The position numbers were made by a program, and so were the translations under genes. 51,072 nucleotides of DNA from an uncultured Adlercreutzia sp. (GTDB lineage: Bacteria > Actinomycetota > Coriobacteriia > Coriobacteriales > Eggerthellaceae). Location of the stretch: positions 1-51,072 of the forward strand of contig NZ_CAUASN010000019.1 of NCBI RefSeq assembly GCF_958431955.1, given 5' to 3'. Below the pieces are notes generated by a model. The model was not told the DNA's origin. It saw nothing but the letters and a program-made list of their open reading frames with translations, and ran no database searches. Below, in pieces: positions 9,094 to 17,012 of this stretch (the stretch's first letter is position 1; the number at the start of each line of letters is the position of its first letter).

Positions 9094-9395
9094 AACGACT
9101 CCTCCTTAGCAAAATGCTTCTCTCATCAGGCATTACAGATTTTCCGATAGTAGATCGAAGCCTAATATCCGTTGAGGAGGAAAAACGGGTCACCCTTTTC
9201 GTGGCGCAGCCGACACCTTCACAACTCCTTCACATCTTCCCCGATGGCCCGAAAGACGCAGCGCCCCGAAACGCCGGCCGCGACCTGTTCCGCAAGCATG
9301 GTTTCGCACTCGGGCAGCCGCCCCGGAAAGCGCGAGCCGGCCCTTCGCCTATGGTACACTGCGCCCGACTACTCGACGGAAAGCATGGTGGGCAC
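9094..9395. other. Divergent intergenic region, surface protein / sigma factor
   Basis: About 300 bases without a convincing gene. On the minus side the ribosome site (AAGGAGGAG) of the surface protein gene lies directly next to its ATG. On the plus side a TATGGTACACT stretch at 9350-9360 contains a -10-like TACACT about 35 bases before the sigma-factor start. A GAGGAGG at 9174-9180 looks like a ribosome site but has no suitable start codon after it. The arrangement would let the sigma factor control both genes from one spacer. Confidence 0.4.
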
Positions 9396-10550
9396 ATGGG
9401 CTTGGGCACGAACCCCTACGATGAGCTGGCAGCGCTGGTACGGCGCGCCCAAGCCGGCGACGAGGAGGCGTTCCGCGAGCTGTATCGACGCACGGCCCAG
9501 GCCCAGTATTTCAACCTCATCGCCAAGGTGGGCGAGGAGGCCGCCGCCGACATTTTGCAGGAAGTGTATCTCATCGCCTGGCAGCGCATCGGCGACATTG
9601 CCCCGCGCTCCTTCGTGGGCTACCTGCGGGCCGTGGGGCAGAACGTGTGCCGACGCTACTACGAGCGCACCGCCCACGCCCATGAGACCACGCTGCTGCG
9701 CGCCGATGTGACCGCGCTCGACCACACGCCGCTCAGCGAGCATATGGCCGACGAGACTTGCGACCCCGCCCGGGTGGCCGACGCGCGCGACACGAGCGAG
9801 CGGCTCGCCCGCGCCCTGCGCGACGAGCTGGACGAGCGCGAGCGCGAGGTGCTGCTTCTGCGGTTCTACCAGGAGATGCGCATCGATGCCATCGCCGAGG
9901 CGCTGGACATTTCCCCGAGCACTGTGAAGCGCACCATCCGGCGCGCACTCGACAAGCTGCGCGGGCAGCTGGGCGACCTGCCGCGCGGTGCCGCGTTCCC
10001 CGTGCTGCTGGTCCAGGCGGTGGAGAATCCGCTGGCCGCCGGCGTCGTGCCGAAGCCGCGGGCGCGCTCGGCCTCGGCCCTCGACTGGGGCGTGCGGGCC
10101 GTGGCGGCCGTATCGGCCCTCGCCGTGATCGGGTGTTTGGGCGCGGCCTTGTCGCTGGAGCGGCCGACACCCGCCGCGCCCGAGGTGATTGAGGAGGCCG
10201 CGGTGCCGACGGCGGAACCGAAGGCGCCCGCCGCGCCCGCCGACGAGACCGCCCCCGAGCTTATCGCCATGGCTACCGAGCGCGGCGCCACCGTGTTCAC
10301 GATTGCGGACGATTCGGGAGTGGCCTCCGTGAGCCTGACCGATGCGGAGGGGACGGAATTCGCCGCCGACTCGGCGGAGGCCGACCCGTCGGCGGAGGTG
10401 CCGAACGCGGCCGCTTACCGCTTCAAAGTGCCCTCTGGCCCATACACGCTGCGGGCCGTCGATGTTGCCGGAAACGTCGCCGAGGGCACGGTGACCATAG
10501 CCCTGCCTCCCGAGGAGCCCGTCTCGGTCTCGGAGCTCGAGGGACGCTAG
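9396..10550 (+). CDS. Membrane-tethered ECF-type RNA polymerase sigma factor
   Basis: Predicted 384 residues. Region 2 (about 20-90, with GDEEAFRELYRR and DILQEVYLIAWQRI) and region 4 (about 145-192, with ReREVLLLRFYQEM and a helix-turn-helix ISPSTVKRTIRRALDKL) are typical of extracytoplasmic-function sigma factors. Unusually the protein continues: a hydrophobic span (about 233-254), a Pro/Ala/Glu linker, and an outside domain (about 285-375) with ATVFTIADDSGVASVSL and YTLRAVDVAGNVAEGTV, resembling bacterial Ig-like modules. No separate anti-sigma gene is adjacent, so the C-terminal half may do that job. The start at 9396 follows GGTGG by about 6 bases; an in-frame ATG at 9351 is an alternative. 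It is divergent from the LPXTG protein, whose central part has a similar DAAGN motif. Confidence 0.85.
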   Translation: MGLGTNPYDELAALVRRAQAGDEEAFRELYRRTAQAQYFNLIAKVGEEAAADILQEVYLIAWQRIGDIAPRSFVGYLRAVGQNVCRRYYERTAHAHETTLLRADVTALDHTPLSEHMADETCDPARVADARDTSERLARALRDELDEREREVLLLRFYQEMRIDAIAEALDISPSTVKRTIRRALDKLRGQLGDLPRGAAFPVLLVQAVENPLAAGVVPKPRARSASALDWGVRAVAAVSALAVIGCLGAALSLERPTPAAPEVIEEAAVPTAEPKAPAAPADETAPELIAMATERGATVFTIADDSGVASVSLTDAEGTEFAADSAEADPSAEVPNAAAYRFKVPSGPYTLRAVDVAGNVAEGTVTIALPPEEPVSVSELEGR

Positions 10551-10653
10551 GCAGCTGACGACTGGTCGGCGAGCGGCCGTGCGAGCGCCAATCCAGCGGG
10601 TCACCGCCCTCGGCGGACGGCCCTTCCCCGCCAGCCATCGGCGCCAAAAGAGA

Positions 10654-10675
10654 GGGGGCGGCACAGGCCGCCCCC
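10654..10675. terminator. Terminator between sigma-factor gene and purL
   Basis: Perfect 9-bp stem (GGGGGCGGC / GCCGCCCCC) with a 4-base loop ACAG. On the minus strand it is followed by TCTCTTTT, so it best serves purL, which ends 44 bases away. On the plus strand the tail is only TTGAAGGTTT, but it may also stop the convergent sigma-factor gene. Confidence 0.8.
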
Positions 10676-10718
10676 TTGAAGGTTTCGGAATGCGAGGACG
10701 CTCCTCGGTGCCGCTTCC

Positions 10719-13700
10719 CTACCCGCGGAAGTAGTCCACGCCGCCTTCGAACAGCGGCTGGTAGGTGTTGCCGAAGGCGTTCTTGTACAGGCCCGCGCCC
10801 GAACGCTCGGTGTGGCCCATCTTGCCGAGCACGCGGCCGTCCGGGCTCGTGATGCCCTCGATGGCGAGCACGGACCCGTTGGGGTTCGCCGACAGATCCA
10901 TGGACGGCATCCCGGCCGCGTCCACGTACTGGGTGGCAATCTGGCCGCCGGCGATCATCTGGTCCAGCAGCGGCTGCGGCGCCACAAAGCGGCCCTCGCC
11001 GTGGCTGATGGCCACGGTGTGCACGTCGCCCACGGCCATGCGGCTCATCCACGGCGACAGCGTGCTGGCCACGCGGGTGCGCACGAGCGTGCTCTGGTGA
11101 CGGCCGATGTCATTGAAGGTGAGCGTGGCGCAGTCGGCGTCCATGGGGCGGATGTCGCCGAAGGGCACAAGCCCCAGCTTCACCAGAGCCTGGAAGCCGT
11201 TGCAGATGCCGAGCATGAGCCCGTCGCGGCGCTGGAGCAGATCGCGCACGGCCTCGGTCACCTGGGGCGCGCGGAAGAACGCCGTGATGAACTTCGCCGA
11301 GCCGTCGGGCTCGTCGCCGCCGGAGAAGCCGCCGGGGATCATGACGATCTGCGACTCGCCGATGAGGCGCGCCAGCTCGGCGGTGGACTCTGCCACGGCC
11401 TCGGGCGTCAGGTTGTTCACCACGTACACGGTGGGCACCGCGCCGGCGCGCTCGAAGGCGGCGGCGGAATCGTACTCGCAGTTGTTGCCGGGGAACACCG
11501 GGATGACCACGCGCGGACGCGCCACGGCCGGACCGGGGAAGACCGCCGGCGCGCTAGCCGTGAAGCTGAGCGCGGGCACCTCCTCGGCGGCGGCCGCCTC
11601 GTCGGCCGGGGTGCGGTAGGGGAACACGCCCTCGATGCCGCCTTCCCAGGCCTCCTGCACGCGCGCCAGGTCGGCCACCTGGCCGTCGCAGGCAAGCTCG
11701 TAGGCCTCGGTCACCTGGCCTAAGGCCACCACGTCCACGTTGGCGGCAAGGCCCGCATCCTCCAGGCGCGTGACCACGGACTGGGACGTCTCGCCGGCGG
11801 CCAGCTCCACCACGAAGGTGCCGTAGGCCGGCTCAAAGAGCTGGCCCGCGCCCACGGCCGCATCCACCGCCACGCCGAGGCCGTTGCCCACGGCCATGGT
11901 GATGAGAGTGGCGCCCACGCCATCGGCCCCGCTGCTCGCGCACGCGCTTACCACGCCGGCGCCAATGAGGTGCTCCACCGCATCGAAGGTGGCGCACAGG
12001 CTGGAGGCCAGGGTGTCCTCGGGGGCGATCCACACGAGCTGCGCGCCGGCCGCCTTCAGCTCGGGCGACACGATGCGGTCCACCTTCCCGATGGCCGTGG
12101 CGAAGGACACGAGCGTCGGCGGCACGTCCAGATCCTCGAAGGAGCCGGACATGGAGTCCTTGCCGCCGATGGCGCCCACGCCGAAATCGACCTGGGCCAT
12201 GAGCGCGCCGAGCACGGCCGCCATGGGCTTGGCCCAGCGCTCGGGGTCCTGGCGCAGCTTCTCGAAGTACTCCTGGAAGGTGAGGTACATGTTCGCGCGC
12301 TCAAAACCCGTGGCCACGAGCTTCGCCACGGAGTCGAGCACGGCCATATAGGCGCCCGCATAGGGGTCGAACGACGACAGGTAGGGGTTGAAGCCCCAGG
12401 ACAGGCCCGACACCGTGGTGGTGGCCCCGCCGAGCACCGGCAGCTTCGCCACCATGGCCTGCGCCGGGGTGAGCTGACGGGAGCCGCCGAAGGGCATGAG
12501 CACCGTAGCGGCGCCGATGGTGGAGTCGAAGCGCTCCACGAGGCCCTTGTTGCAGGCGCGGTTGATGTCGGCCATAAGTCCCGCGCAGGCCTCGGTGAGC
12601 GAGTCGGCCTCGCGAGCCGCCTCCACCACCGGGTCGGCCAGCTGCTCGGCCGCCTCGAAGGCGCGGTCGCAGGGGCTCTTCGCGAAGCTCTCCTCGGCCG
12701 GGGCGGGCACGCTCACCGCCGCGTGCTTCGGCGCGCCGTTGCTCGCGAGGAAGTCGCGGCTCACGTCCACGATGGTGTTCCCGCGCCAGCGCATGCGCAC
12801 CCGCGGCTCCTCGGTCACCACGGCCACGGGCGTGGCCTCCAGGTTCTCCTCGTGGGCGAGCGCGATGAAGGCGTCCACGTCCTCGGGCGCGAGCGCCACG
12901 GCCATGCGCTCCTGGGACTCGGAGATGGCGAGCTCGGTGCCATCGAGGCCGTCGTACTTCTTGGGCACGGCGTCCAGGTTGATGTCCAGGCCGTCGGCCA
13001 ATTCCCCGATGGCCACCGACACGCCGCCGGCGCCGAAGTCGTTGCAGCGTTTGATCATGCGGCAGGCGTCCCCGCGGCGGAACAGGCGCTGGATCTTGCG
13101 CTCCACCGGCGCGTTGCCCTTCTGCACCTCGGCCCCGCAGCTTTCCAGCGACTCCACCGAGTGGGCCTTGGAAGAGCCCGTGGCACCGCCGATGCCGTCG
13201 CGGCCCGTGCGGCCGCCGAGCAGCACTACCACATCCCCCGGCGCCGGAGTCTCGCGGCGCACGTGGTCGGCCGGCGTGGCGCCCACCACGGCGCCGATCT
13301 CCATGCGCTTGGCGGCGTAGCCGGGGTGGTACAGCTCGTGCACGTGTCCGGTGGCCAGGCCGATCTGGTTGCCGTAGGAGGAATAGCCCGCCGCCGCCGT
13401 GGTTACGAGCTTGCGCTGCGGGAGCTTCCCGGGAATGGTGTCGGCCACGGGCACCGTGGGGTCGGCTGCACCGGTGACGCGCATGGCCTGGTACACGTAG
13501 GAGCGGCCGGAGAGCGGGTCGCGGATGGCACCGCCCACGCAGGTGGCCGCACCGCCGAAAGGCTCGATCTCGGTGGGATGGTTGTGGGTCTCGTTCTTGA
13601 ACAGGTACAGCCAGTCCTCTTCCACGCCGTTCACGTCCACCTTGCACTTGATGGTGCAGGCGTTAATCTCCTCGGACTCGTCCAGCCCGGTGAGGATGCC

Positions 13701-14537
13701 CTCCTTCTTCAGCCACTTCGCACCGATGGTGCCCATGTCCATGAGGCACACCGGCTTCTCGTCGCGGCCGAGCTCGTGGCGCAGCTCCAGGTAGCGGTCG
13801 AAGGCGGCCTGCACGTTGGCATCCGCAATGGCCACGTCGTCCAGCACGGTGCCGAAGGTGGTGTGGCGGCAGTGATCCGACCAGTAGGTGTCGATCATCT
13901 TGATCTCGGTGATGGACGGGTCGCGCCCCTCCTTAGCGAAGTACGCGCGGCAGAACTGGATGTCGGCCAAGTCCATGGCCAGGCCGCGCTCGGCGATGAA
14001 GGCGGCCAGCTCGTCGTCGGAAAGCGCAGTGAAGCCGTCGATGACCTCCACGTCGGCCGGGCGCTCGAAGGCCATGGCCAGGGTGTCGCGCGTATCGAGC
14101 GACGCCTCGCGGGCCTCCACCGGGTTGATGACGTAGCGCTTCACGGCCTCAACCTCGTCATCGGTCAGGTCGCCTTCGAGGTAGTACACCACCGCCGAGC
14201 GCACGTCGGGCCGCTCGCCCTGGCTGATGAGCTGGATGCACTCGCTGGCCGAGTCGGCGCGCTGGTCGAACTGGCCGGGCAAAAACTCCACGGCGAACAC
14301 GGCCGCGCCGTCGGCCTCGGGCAGCTCGAAGGTGGCCACGTCGGACTGCGGCTCGGAGAACACCGTGGGCACGCAGGCGGCGAACAGCTCCTCGCTGGCG
14401 CCTTCCACGTCGTAGCGGTTCACCAGGCGCACGCCGGCGAGCCCGGCGATGCCCACGATGTCGCGCAGCTCGGCGGCCAGCGCGCGGGCTTCGCCATCGA
14501 ACCCGGGCTTCTTCTCAACATAGACGCGAGATACCAT
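10719..14537 (-). CDS. purL: Phosphoribosylformylglycinamidine synthase, single chain
   Basis: Fourth step of purine synthesis: converts FGAR, glutamine and ATP to FGAM. Predicted 1272 residues, the fused form in which synthetase and glutaminase are one chain, as in clostridia and streptococci. The synthetase part has MIDTYWSDHCRHTTF (about 235), NETHNHPTEIEPFGGAATC and GGRTGRDGIGGATGSS. The C-terminal glutaminase (from about 1000) has VFPGNNCEYD, PGGFSGGDE, the nucleophile region GICNGFQAL and the His/Glu pair in SHGEGRF. The start at 14537 (MVSRVYVEKK) has AGAGAGG upstream. It reads in the same direction as purC with one membrane-protein gene between them. Confidence 0.96.
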   Translation of the reverse strand: MVSRVYVEKKPGFDGEARALAAELRDIVGIAGLAGVRLVNRYDVEGASEELFAACVPTVFSEPQSDVATFELPEADGAAVFAVEFLPGQFDQRADSASECIQLISQGERPDVRSAVVYYLEGDLTDDEVEAVKRYVINPVEAREASLDTRDTLAMAFERPADVEVIDGFTALSDDELAAFIAERGLAMDLADIQFCRAYFAKEGRDPSITEIKMIDTYWSDHCRHTTFGTVLDDVAIADANVQAAFDRYLELRHELGRDEKPVCLMDMGTIGAKWLKKEGILTGLDESEEINACTIKCKVDVNGVEEDWLYLFKNETHNHPTEIEPFGGAATCVGGAIRDPLSGRSYVYQAMRVTGAADPTVPVADTIPGKLPQRKLVTTAAAGYSSYGNQIGLATGHVHELYHPGYAAKRMEIGAVVGATPADHVRRETPAPGDVVVLLGGRTGRDGIGGATGSSKAHSVESLESCGAEVQKGNAPVERKIQRLFRRGDACRMIKRCNDFGAGGVSVAIGELADGLDINLDAVPKKYDGLDGTELAISESQERMAVALAPEDVDAFIALAHEENLEATPVAVVTEEPRVRMRWRGNTIVDVSRDFLASNGAPKHAAVSVPAPAEESFAKSPCDRAFEAAEQLADPVVEAAREADSLTEACAGLMADINRACNKGLVERFDSTIGAATVLMPFGGSRQLTPAQAMVAKLPVLGGATTTVSGLSWGFNPYLSSFDPYAGAYMAVLDSVAKLVATGFERANMYLTFQEYFEKLRQDPERWAKPMAAVLGALMAQVDFGVGAIGGKDSMSGSFEDLDVPPTLVSFATAIGKVDRIVSPELKAAGAQLVWIAPEDTLASSLCATFDAVEHLIGAGVVSACASSGADGVGATLITMAVGNGLGVAVDAAVGAGQLFEPAYGTFVVELAAGETSQSVVTRLEDAGLAANVDVVALGQVTEAYELACDGQVADLARVQEAWEGGIEGVFPYRTPADEAAAAEEVPALSFTASAPAVFPGPAVARPRVVIPVFPGNNCEYDSAAAFERAGAVPTVYVVNNLTPEAVAESTAELARLIGESQIVMIPGGFSGGDEPDGSAKFITAFFRAPQVTEAVRDLLQRRDGLMLGICNGFQALVKLGLVPFGDIRPMDADCATLTFNDIGRHQSTLVRTRVASTLSPWMSRMAVGDVHTVAISHGEGRFVAPQPLLDQMIAGGQIATQYVDAAGMPSMDLSANPNGSVLAIEGITSPDGRVLGKMGHTERSGAGLYKNAFGNTYQPLFEGGVDYFRG

Positions 14538-14621
14538 GGATGTGCCTCTCTCTTCTCTCTTCAGTGAACGAGCGGGGACGAACAAGGCGCGCCCCGCACC
14601 CTGCACGGCGGGACGCGCAAA

Positions 14622-14641
14622 GGGGCGCCCGCGGGCACCCC
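14622..14641 (-). terminator. GC-rich hairpin after the membrane-protein gene
   Basis: Stem GGGGTGCCC / GGGCGCCCC (one G-T pair) just downstream of the gene ending at 14649 and upstream of purL. On the minus strand it is followed by TTTGCG, so it could be a weak terminator or an attenuating hairpin lowering purL expression. Confidence 0.45.
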
Positions 14642-14648
14642 TTGAAAG

Positions 14649-15398
14649 CTACTGCTGGTCGGACGCGCCGGCGCCGTTCTTCGCGGCGGCCTTGGCTTCT
14701 TTGGCGGCCTTCTTCTCGGCCTGCATCTTCTCGCGGTTGGAAAGGCGGAAGCCGCTGCCGAACAGGCCTCGGCGCTGGGGCTTCGCGGGCGCCTCGTCGG
14801 ACTCGCCGGCGCTGGCGGCATCGTCGGCCGCCTCGGCGCTTCCCTGCTTCGGCGCGGCATGGCGGTTCTGGTTCTTGCCGGAGCCCTTCGCCTTCACCTG
14901 CTTGGCCTGCTGTACGCGGCGCGCCTGCTTCTCGGCCTTCGCGTTCTTCTCCTCTAAGGCCAGCATGCGCTCCTGGTAGGCCACGCGCTCCTTCTTGATC
15001 TGCCAGAAGTCGAGCACGAAGGCGCCGATGATGAACACATAGGCCGCGATGAGCGTGGTCACGCTGAGCCACTGCGGCATGGCGCCCTGGCCGACGAAGC
15101 TCAAGGTGGTGCAGCCGATGGCCGCGATGAGCATCACCCACCAGATGGCGCGCAGGCGCTTGTAGCGCGGGGTGTCGGGCTTGTAGTACTTGCGCTCCAC
15201 CTCGCGCTGCTTGGCGGCGGCCTCCTTGCGGGCGGCCTTCTCGGCGGCCTTCTTCTGCTCGGGGGTCTTCTTCGCAGACTTCACGGTGACCGACGCGGCA
15301 GCCTTGCTCTTGGGCTTGGCCGAGGCGGCCGATTTGCGGGTCACGCCGGTGCGCTCTTCGGAGGTGTAGCGCTCGTTCATGGGGTTACGCTGGGACAT
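14649..15398 (-). CDS. Two-span membrane protein with charged ends, between purC and purL
   Basis: Predicted 249 residues. The first 80 are very rich in Lys and Ala (KSAKKTPEQKKAAEKAARKE), likely a basic coiled coil. Two membrane segments follow (about 85-105, WWVMLIAAIGCTTLSF; about 113-132, TTLIAAYVFIIGAFVLDFW). The second half is another Lys/Ala/Gln-rich helix (IKKERVAYQERMLALEEKN...) ending with RRGLFGSGFRLSNREKMQ. Both ends are probably cytoplasmic. The start at 15398 has AGGAG about 10 bases upstream, and the gene begins 12 bases after purC. The family is not recognised, and the basic tails could bind nucleic acid or ribosomes. Its place inside a purine gene cluster is the only functional hint. 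Confidence 0.75.
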   Translation of the reverse strand: MSQRNPMNERYTSEERTGVTRKSAASAKPKSKAAASVTVKSAKKTPEQKKAAEKAARKEAAAKQREVERKYYKPDTPRYKRLRAIWWVMLIAAIGCTTLSFVGQGAMPQWLSVTTLIAAYVFIIGAFVLDFWQIKKERVAYQERMLALEEKNAKAEKQARRVQQAKQVKAKGSGKNQNRHAAPKQGSAEAADDAASAGESDEAPAKPQRRGLFGSGFRLSNREKMQAEKKAAKEAKAAAKNGAGASDQQ

Positions 15399-15410
15399 AC
15401 GATGGAACTC

Positions 15411-16292
15411 CTAGAAGGTTTCGGGGTCGAACTTCTGGCCGGTGATGGTCTCGTAGGCCTGGATGTACTTGGCCGAGGTGGCGTCGATGACGTCCTGGGG
15501 CAGACGCGGCGGCGTGCCCGTCTTGTCCCAGTTCGCGGTCAGCCAGTCGCGCACGAACTGCTTGTCGAAGCTGGGCTGGTCGACGCCCTCCTTATAGGTG
15601 TCGCCCGGCCAGAAGCGGGACGAGTCGGGGGTGAGCACCTCGTCGGCTAAGATGATGGTGTCGCCGATGCGGCCGAACTCGAACTTCGTGTCGGCGATGA
15701 TGACGCCCCGGGCCGCCGCGTGGTCGGCGGCGGTGGTGTACACCTTGAGCGCCAAATCGCGCAGGGCACTCGCGTCGTCCTCGCCGAGGATTTCCACAAG
15801 GCGCTCGTAGGAGATGTTCTCGTCGTGGTCGCCGATCTCGGCCTTGGTGGAGGGGGTGAAGATGGGCTCGGGCAGCTTCGAGGAGTTCACCAGACCGCCG
15901 GGCAGCTCGATGCCGCACACAGTGCCCTCGCGGTTGTACTCCTTCAGGCCGCTGCCGGCCAGATATCCGCGCACGATGCACTCGGCGGGGAACATGTCGG
16001 CCTTGCGCACCAGCATGAAGCGCCCGCGCAGGTAGTCGGCGTAGGGCTGGAACGCCTCGGGCAGGTCGGCCACGTCGGTGGAGATGAGGTGGTTGTCCAC
16101 CACGCCGTCGAGCAGGTTGAACCAGAACTTCGACAGCTGGGTGAGCACCTGGCCCTTGTAGGGGATCTCGTCTTCCAGAATGTAGTCGAAGGCCGAGATG
16201 CGGTCGGTGGCCACGAGCAGCAGCTTGTCGCCCAAATCGTACAGATCGCGCACCTTGCCCTGCGCGTCGGGAGTGATGTCGATTCCCGCCAT
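15411..16292 (-). CDS. purC: Phosphoribosylaminoimidazole-succinocarboxamide synthase
   Basis: SAICAR synthetase: joins CAIR and aspartate with ATP in purine synthesis. Predicted 293 residues, close to the longer bacterial and yeast-like form. Seen directly: GKVRDLYDLGDKLLLVATDRISAFD (about 12-36) with the ATP-binding KVRDLY and the substrate-binding SAFD, then AECIVRGYLAGSGLKEY, the ELPGGL loop, SKLPEPIFTPSTKAE (a family signature), DTKFEFGR and DEVLTPDSSRFW. The ribosome site GGAGAAAGGG stands before the ATG. It is the first purine gene after the repeat-rich stretch 16293-17005, so it probably has its own promoter there; a CATAAT at 16426-16431 (minus strand) is a weak candidate. Confidence 0.96.
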   Translation of the reverse strand: MAGIDITPDAQGKVRDLYDLGDKLLLVATDRISAFDYILEDEIPYKGQVLTQLSKFWFNLLDGVVDNHLISTDVADLPEAFQPYADYLRGRFMLVRKADMFPAECIVRGYLAGSGLKEYNREGTVCGIELPGGLVNSSKLPEPIFTPSTKAEIGDHDENISYERLVEILGEDDASALRDLALKVYTTAADHAAARGVIIADTKFEFGRIGDTIILADEVLTPDSSRFWPGDTYKEGVDQPSFDKQFVRDWLTANWDKTGTPPRLPQDVIDATSAKYIQAYETITGQKFDPETF

Positions 16293-17005
16293 GGATGCCC
16301 TTTCTCCTGAGGTGAGCCCGATGCCGGCCCCTCGCGCCTGGGCTTACCCCATCCGCGCCTGCGGCCGCCACCCTTCGGCTCCCGCCCGAAACCTGCACTT
16401 CGAGCGCACTTTTTGCGTACCGCCCATTATGGCACAGAAAACGAGGCTCCTCCCCTACAAGAGCCCCTACGGCGACGGTTTCAGCATAAGCGAACGATTC
16501 GGGGCGTCGCCGCCCCCTTTTCCCGCGCACTGCGCCGCAGCGGCCCCGGGCCTTCCCGGGGCCCACGACCATGGATCCCGCGTCTTCTCGAAGTTCGCAA
16601 CCCCGGCCCCACGACCAGCTCCATCTGGCCAGAAACGCGGTGTCCGCTCGCGCGAAGGGGCCCAAACTGACCCGGTCGGCCGCTTTCGTCCGGTCAGACG
16701 ACCGTTTGCGGCCAAAACCGCGATGTCCGCTCGAGCGAACACCGTGTTTGCGGCCGCCCTCCCGGGACGCGGCCATCCCAGCGGCCATCTGCGGTCGGAA
16801 ACCGCATCTCCGCTCGAGCGAACTTCCCATTCCCGGCCATCTTCCAGGTCGCAACGCAACCGCGCGGGCGTTTGCGGCCAAAAACGCGGTGTCCGCTCGG
16901 GCAGAGGCGCCCCCCAGCGACCATGCCCGGCCCGGGGCCACGTCCGGCCCGGGGCTGCTTCCGGCCCCGGGCTGCTTCCGGCCGAGGCCCGCTTCCGGCC
17001 CCGGG
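16293..17005. other. 713-bp gene-free stretch upstream of purC, with two repeat families
   Basis: Lies between the histidine-kinase stop and the purC start. It holds no credible gene: long open frames on both strands exist only because stop codons are rare in such GC-rich DNA. It contains a four-copy repeat with an exact 83-bp period (16628-16905) and five tandem 17-bp units (16928-17012), listed separately. The purC-proximal 130 bases are less GC-rich and are the likely promoter and leader region. Confidence 0.7.
16628..16905. repeat. Four 29-bp degenerate repeats at an exact 83-bp period
   Basis: Copies begin at 16628, 16711, 16794 and 16877, each exactly 83 bases after the last. The conserved core reads approximately GCCAAAAACGCGGTGTCCGC followed by TCGAGCGAA. 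Copies 2 and 3 contain the perfect palindrome CGCTCGAGCG. The 54 bases between copies show no similarity to each other except a TTTGCG or TCTGCG just before the core. Function is unknown: candidates are spaced protein-binding sites or a structured RNA. Confidence 0.7.
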
Positions 17006-17012
17006 CTACTTC
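16928..17012. repeat. Five tandem 17-bp units at the 3' end of the histidine-kinase gene
   Basis: Units of 17 bases, near CGGCCCCGGGCTGCTTC, run head to tail at 16928, 16945, 16962, 16979 and 16996. The last unit contains the kinase stop codon (17006-17008), so the array has grown from the gene end outward. The CGGCCCCGGG core can pair with itself and with neighbouring units, so it may act as a transcription barrier. Slippage during replication is the likely origin. Confidence 0.75.

Noticed and set aside
11970..14567. 865-codon plus-strand frame opposite purL
   Set aside because: Its product is His/Ala/Gly-rich without domains; it is the antisense shadow of purL in high-GC DNA.
16628..16905. 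83-bp-period repeat as a second CRISPR array
   Set aside because: Copies are degenerate, spacers are 54 bases, there are no nearby adaptation genes for it and no AT-rich leader. The regular spacing is kept as a finding but not called CRISPR.
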